Assembly: GCF_000428945.1 (NCBI RefSeq)
Contig: NZ_AUAX01000020.1
Span: 1-64,000 of the forward strand
Reading direction: 5' to 3'
Source: Hamadaea tsunoensis DSM 44101
GTDB taxonomy: Bacteria; Actinomycetota; Actinomycetes; Mycobacteriales; Micromonosporaceae
DNA: 64,000 bases
The notes below the pieces were generated by a model. The model did not search any database, was not told the DNA's origin, and worked only from the letters and a program-made list of their open reading frames with translations. A program made the translations under genes and the position numbers. Shown here piece by piece: positions 60,095 through 64,000 of the stretch. How positions within the stretch are numbered: the stretch's first letter is position 1; each line of letters starts with the position of its first letter.

Positions 60095-60235
60095 GGGGTG
60101 CCTCCAGGGTGGGGGTGGGGCGAGAGGTTTCGGCGGGGGGTGCCGGGGGGCTTGCGTATCGATAGATCAAGATGCTTTGCTTTTGCACGTTCAAAATAAC
60201 TTGAGCGAAGAAATTCTGTCAAGCGTTGGTGTATA

Positions 60236-60255
60236 GTCGAACCGTTAGGTTCAAC
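60236..60255. promoter_or_regulatory. Operator-like inverted repeat between divergent genes
   Basis: GTCGAACC-gtta-GGTTCAAC, 8-bp arms with one mismatch, 26 bp before the HTH gene start and 142 bp from the peptide start, next to a TATAGT box (60232). Likely autoregulatory site of the HTH protein. Confidence 0.55.
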
Positions 60256-60280
60256 TCCACCGTTGGAAGGAGGTCGAAAC

Positions 60281-60859
60281 GTGAGCGACGTGCTCCCACG
60301 TCGGGTCATCGAGGACGTGGCGACGTTGAAGGCGCTCGCCGATCCCATCAGGATGGCGATCCTCGAAGCGGCGATGGGTGAACCGAACCGCACCTGGACG
60401 GCGAAAGAGTTCGCCGGCCTGGTGGGAATCCCCCCGACGAAGATCTACTACCACCTCAACCAGCTCGAGAAGCACGACCTCGTGCAGATCCGCGACACCC
60501 GCGTGGTCAACGGCATCATCGAGAAGCAGTACGGCGCCGGCCAGCTCGACCTGACCTTCACCCGGCGCACCGACGAGGACGATGACGCGGGAGGTCTGCG
60601 TGCCGTCGTCGCCGCGCAGCTCAACCGCGTACGGGACGACATCGACGAGGGACTTTCGTCGGGAACGATGTCCGGCAGCGCCGACTCGCCGCTCCACGAG
60701 CGGATGCTGGTCTCCAACGCCAGCGCCAGCATCTCGGAGCAGCAGGTCGGCGAATTCCGGGAGGCGCTGCTGGAGCTGATCCAGCGGTTCGAGAAGAAGG
60801 GATCGGGCGACCACCGGTTCACCATGCTGGTGGCCCTGCACCCGAGCCTGCGGCAGTGA
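60281..60859 (+). CDS. ArsR/GntR-like HTH regulator next to the radical SAM system
   Basis: 192 residues from GTG with GGAAGGAGG 7 nt upstream. VATLKALADPIRMAILEAAMGEPNRTWTAKEFAGLVGIPPTKIYYHLNQLEKHDLVQI is an ArsR-family winged helix with the helix-turn-helix around KEFAGLVGIPPTKIYYHLNQLE; the remainder (DLTFTRRTDEDDDAG...) is an unknown effector region. It is divergent from the candidate precursor and close to an inverted repeat, so it probably controls the radical SAM cassette. Confidence 0.88.
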   Translation: MSDVLPRRVIEDVATLKALADPIRMAILEAAMGEPNRTWTAKEFAGLVGIPPTKIYYHLNQLEKHDLVQIRDTRVVNGIIEKQYGAGQLDLTFTRRTDEDDDAGGLRAVVAAQLNRVRDDIDEGLSSGTMSGSADSPLHERMLVSNASASISEQQVGEFREALLELIQRFEKKGSGDHRFTMLVALHPSLRQ

Positions 60860-60933
60860 GCGGGGCGGCCCTCGCCCGGGACCGCCCCCGCCCATCCGTC
60901 CGGCCGGATCCGTCCGGCCGGCTCGGGCCGCGC

Positions 60934-62334
60934 TCAGCTCCGGCTGCGCAGGACCGTCGCCGCCAGCGCGACCCCGGCGAGGCAGAGCAGGCCGTCGACC
61001 CAGATCGCGGTGTGCACCCCGGCCGCCAGCCCGCGAGCTGACTGGCCGGCGACGACCGCGGACAGGATCGGCGTACCGAGGGTGATGCCGACCTGCTGGC
61101 TCATCGTGACGAGCCCGGTCGCCAGGCCCTGCTCCCGGTCCGGCAGGCCGGACGTGGCCGTCACGACGTAGCCCACGATCGCCACGAGGTTCGCGACACC
61201 GCCGGCGAAGGCCAGGGCGAGCAGGGCGGCGGCCCAGACCGGTCCCGGACCCGCGAAGGCGAGCGGGAACGTGGCGGCGGCCTGGACCGCGAACCCGGCG
61301 ATGATGCCGCGGCGGGACCCGATGCGGCCGATCACCCGGGGCGCCAGCAGTCCACCCAGGACGGTCCCCGCCCCGAGGACGCCGAACGCCAGCCCGGTGG
61401 CCCACGGCGACCAGCCCAGCACCTCCTGCAGGTGCAGGGTCAGCACGAAGACGAGCGCGGTCTCGGTGGCGAAGGCCAGCAGCCCGGCGAGGTTGCCCCC
61501 GGCGACCGCCCGGCGGCGCAGCACGGCCGGCGCGATCAGCGGCTCGGCGGCCCGGCGCTCGATCCGCCAGAACAGCCCGAACAGGACGATCGCGGCCGCG
61601 AACCCCGCAGCGGCGCGGGGCGTACGCCAGCCCTGCCCGGCCTCGGTGGCGCCGTAGACGAGCGCGAACTGGCCGAGGGTGACCGTCACCGCGCCCGCGA
61701 CGTCCAGCCGCGGCCGGTGCCCGGCCCGGTTCTCCGGCAGCACCGAAGGCGCGACGGCGAGGACCACGACGGCCACGGCCACGTTGATGAAGAACGCCCA
61801 GCGCCAGCTCAGCAGGTCGGTCAGCAGCCCGCCGAGCAGCGCGCCGGTGGTGAAGCCGGCCGCCATGAGCGCGCCGTTCAGGCCGAGCGCCCGCTCGCGG
61901 GCCGGTCCCTCGGGGAAGATCGTCGTCAGCAGCGACAGCGCCGCCGGGATGACCATCGCGGTGGCGGTACCCTGCGCGATCCGGGCCGCGAGCAGCACGA
62001 CCGGCTCCTGGGCGAGGCCGCCCGCCAGCGAGGCGACGCCGAGCAGCGCCATCCCGAGCAGGAACAGCCGCCGGCGTCCGGCCAGGTCCGACACCCGCCC
62101 GAAGAACAGCGTGAACCCGGCCGCGCACAAGGCGTACGCGGTGGCGATCCACTGCCAGGCGGCCGGGGCGAGGCCGGTGTCGCGGCCGATCCCCGGCAGC
62201 GCGACGTTGAGGATGGAGAAGTCGACGGCCAGCGTGAAGCTAGCGGTCAGCAGGACGGCGAGGGCGATCCGGGCCCGCCGGTCGAGACGTGCCTCGGCGG
62301 TCGGGGGCGTGGACGCCGTGATTGTTGCGGTCAT
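60934..62334 (-). CDS. MFS drug transporter (14-span, DHA2 type)
   Basis: 466 residues from ATG (GTGGAG just before). Many spans; the first helix LAVLLTASFTLAVDFSILNVALPGIGRD is the DHA2 motif (D-x-x-I-x-N-V-A-L-P), GRVSDLAGRRRLFLLG the inter-span motif A and SWRWAFFINVAVAVVVL the LNWRW-like motif. It exports drugs or metabolites by proton exchange. It is divergent from an MmyB regulator, and might serve as exporter for the neighbouring RiPP, though not in either operon. Confidence 0.92.
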   Translation of the reverse strand: MTATITASTPPTAEARLDRRARIALAVLLTASFTLAVDFSILNVALPGIGRDTGLAPAAWQWIATAYALCAAGFTLFFGRVSDLAGRRRLFLLGMALLGVASLAGGLAQEPVVLLAARIAQGTATAMVIPAALSLLTTIFPEGPARERALGLNGALMAAGFTTGALLGGLLTDLLSWRWAFFINVAVAVVVLAVAPSVLPENRAGHRPRLDVAGAVTVTLGQFALVYGATEAGQGWRTPRAAAGFAAAIVLFGLFWRIERRAAEPLIAPAVLRRRAVAGGNLAGLLAFATETALVFVLTLHLQEVLGWSPWATGLAFGVLGAGTVLGGLLAPRVIGRIGSRRGIIAGFAVQAAATFPLAFAGPGPVWAAALLALAFAGGVANLVAIVGYVVTATSGLPDREQGLATGLVTMSQQVGITLGTPILSAVVAGQSARGLAAGVHTAIWVDGLLCLAGVALAATVLRSRS

Positions 62335-62436
62335 GATCTCCACGTTCGCCGTGACCGCCGGGCCGAGCCAGATCCCTGCGTTGCCTACCAACGGCAGGGT
62401 CAGGCTGTCCGGCCGCGGCCGAGGCACAATCGGATC

Positions 62437-63348
62437 ATGAACATCCCCGAGACCGGCGACCTGGGCGAGTTCCTGCGTACCCGCCGCGCCGCACTGACCC
62501 CCGCGGACGCCGGCCTGACCAGCTACGGGCGCCGGCGCGTACCGGGGCTGCGGCGGGAGGAGCTGGCCCAGCTGGCCGGCATCTCGATCGCGTACTACAC
62601 ACGGCTGGAACAGGGGCAGTCGACGGGCGCGTCCGACTCGATCATCGAGGCGCTCGCCCGGGCTCTGCGGCTGCGCGACGACGAGCGGGCCCACCTGTAC
62701 GACCTGGCCCGGCCGCGGCCGGCCGCCCGCCGCCGGGCACCCCGGGCCGAGCACGCGACCACGGCCGGGCGGCAGCTGCTGGCGGCGATGGACGGCGTAC
62801 CGGCGGTCCTGGTCGACCCGCGCAACGACGTGCTCGCCTGGAACCGGCTCGGGCACGCGCTGCTCGCCGGCCACCTGCCGGCCGACGCCCCGGCCCGGCC
62901 GGCCGACCGGCCCAACCTCACCCGCCTGCTGTTCCTCGACCGGCACACGCGGGAACTGCACCGCGCCTGGAGCGAGGAGGCCGCGCTGGCCGTCGCCTCG
63001 CTCCGGTTCGTCGCCGCCCAGCAGCCCGACGACCGGGCGCTCAGCGACCTGATCGGCGAGCTGACCGTCAAGAGCCCGGAGTTCGCCGGGCTGTGGGCGA
63101 AGCACGCGGTACGCCTGTGCACCAGCGGGGTCAAGCGGCTGCACCATCCGGAGGTCGGCGACCTCGACCTCGACTTCCAGGTGCTGCACCTGCCCGACAC
63201 CGGCGGACAGCGGATCGTGACCCACACCGCCGCGCCGGACAGCGGATCGGCGTACGCGCTCGCCCTGCTCGCCCAGACCCTCCCGGCGGCGCGGAAGAGT
63301 TCGCCGCGGGATGTCGAGAACGCCCGCGACGTTCCGACCTCTCTGTGA
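62437..63348 (+). CDS. MmyB-type HTH transcriptional regulator
   Basis: 303 residues. DLGEFLRTRRAALTPADAGLTSYGRRRVPGLRREELAQLAGISIAYYTRLEQGQSTGASDSIIEALARAL is the same helix-turn-helix as in the protein at 30707, followed by an MmyB ligand domain (VLAWNRLGHALLAG, NLTRLLFLDRHTRELHRAW). Divergent from the MFS transporter with 102 bp between, so it likely controls drug export. Ligand unknown. Confidence 0.93.
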   Translation: MNIPETGDLGEFLRTRRAALTPADAGLTSYGRRRVPGLRREELAQLAGISIAYYTRLEQGQSTGASDSIIEALARALRLRDDERAHLYDLARPRPAARRRAPRAEHATTAGRQLLAAMDGVPAVLVDPRNDVLAWNRLGHALLAGHLPADAPARPADRPNLTRLLFLDRHTRELHRAWSEEAALAVASLRFVAAQQPDDRALSDLIGELTVKSPEFAGLWAKHAVRLCTSGVKRLHHPEVGDLDLDFQVLHLPDTGGQRIVTHTAAPDSGSAYALALLAQTLPAARKSSPRDVENARDVPTSL

Positions 63349-63391
63349 AGGTGGCCTTGACGGCAAGGCCACCGACGCGAAGGAGCATGGG

Positions 63392-63961
63392 ATGCGGAAG
63401 ATCATCTACTGGGTGCACACCTCCGTCGACGGGTTCATCGACGGCCCGAACGGCGAGTTCGACTGGGCGGCGCTCAGCCCGGAGCTGGCCGCGTACTCGG
63501 AGAAGTTGTCGGGACGCTCGGACACACTGCTGTTCGGCCGGCCCGCGTGGGACATGATGGTCGACTTCTGGCCCACGGCCGAGCAGGCCGCGCCGGACGA
63601 CCCGCACGTCGCCGTGTTCGCGCCCTACTGGCGGGCCACCCCGAAGGTGGTCGTTTCCCGCAGCCATCCCGGCGACGACTGGACGTCCGAGGTGATCCGG
63701 GAAGACCTCGCCGGGCGGATCGCGGAGCTGAAGGCCCGCCCGGGTGCCGACATCCTGCTGATCGGGGGCGCGATCCTGGCCGCGGCGCTCACGGCGGCCG
63801 GGCTGATCGACGAGTACCACATCGCGGTGCATCCGGTCGTGCTCGGCGGCGGACGGCGGGTGTTCGCGTCGCCCGCGGAGCGGGTGAACCTGCGCCTCGT
63901 CGAGGTACGCCCCGTGGACGGCCGTGTCGTCGTCCAGCACTACGCACCGGTGCGGTCCTGA
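63392..63961 (+). CDS. Dihydrofolate-reductase-like (RibD C-terminal) protein
   Basis: 189 residues from MRKIIYWVHTSVDGFIDGPNGEFDW with the RibD_C start (SVDGFI), SDTLLFGRPAWDMM, ADILLIGGAILAAAL (nucleotide site) and DEYHIAVHPVVLGGGRRVF. These NADPH-binding reductases occur widely in actinobacteria with unknown substrates. The gene begins 44 bp after the MmyB regulator on the same strand and may be co-transcribed. Confidence 0.9.
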   Translation: MRKIIYWVHTSVDGFIDGPNGEFDWAALSPELAAYSEKLSGRSDTLLFGRPAWDMMVDFWPTAEQAAPDDPHVAVFAPYWRATPKVVVSRSHPGDDWTSEVIREDLAGRIAELKARPGADILLIGGAILAAALTAAGLIDEYHIAVHPVVLGGGRRVFASPAERVNLRLVEVRPVDGRVVVQHYAPVRS

Positions 63962-64000
63962 GGGTACCGGGATCTCACTGCGCGACCGGGATGACCGGCG

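Overview
The window is high-GC actinobacterial DNA. Leaderless-looking and GTG starts, ATGA/GTGA overlaps, many CBM2-type secreted polysaccharide-active proteins, HxlR/MmyB/MarR regulators and very frequent cgtacg/gtacgc codon pairs all fit the Micromonosporaceae (an Actinoplanes-like genome). That placement is an inference from style, because no rRNA or tRNA gene is present.

Layout. 0-4.2 kb: the tail of an IS30-family transposase, a cupin, a secreted TAP-like hydrolase, an AraC regulator and a secreted M15-like protein. 4.2-14.5 kb: a HelD-type helicase, a bicovalent FAD oxidase, glutamate decarboxylase and several regulator/enzyme pairs (LysR, MarR, HxlR), most with visible operator repeats. 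14.6-17.1 kb: a CBM2-GH12 cellulase and an anchored surface protein. 17.2-20.4 kb: a compact four-gene cassette made of a 52-residue six-cysteine peptide, a membrane-anchored thioredoxin-fold protein, an ABC exporter and a small signal peptidase; it looks like an undescribed disulfide-peptide export system. 21.7-23.6 kb: a small type-VII-secretion-like module with an HExxH effector candidate. 23.6-26.5 kb: a TPR protein overlapped at its start by a 27-codon Trp-rich peptide ORF, and a LysR regulator. 26.5-43.5 kb: ordinary accessory metabolism (arabinofuranosidase, GH3, CBM2-metallopeptidase, APC permease, a lipase fused to EF hands). 43.6-45.3 kb: a prfH-rtcB ribosome/RNA-repair pair.

The most notable region is 45.7-58.4 kb, a complete lactazole-type thiopeptide cluster. 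A consensus promoter drives two precursor genes with nearly the same leader (LTVT/IAVT...RDS..ALPETGAS) but very different cores, one with an eight-serine tract. After a hairpin follow an ABC-2 transporter pair, a tRNA-dependent dehydratase (glutamylation), a pyridine-synthase-like protein, an E1/ocin-ThiF-like RRE protein, a YcaO cyclodehydratase, an extra nitroreductase-like protein, an elimination-dehydrogenase fusion (the LazF arrangement) and an ArsR-like regulator. Almost all of these genes overlap by 4 bp. Right next to it, on the other strand (58.4-60.1 kb), a radical SAM/SPASM maturase sits beside a small cysteine-containing precursor candidate and a divergent HTH regulator, a probable second RiPP system.

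Two families of dispersed palindromic elements (about 75-91 bp and 118 bp) occupy intergenic spaces. There is no CRISPR array, tRNA or rRNA in the window.
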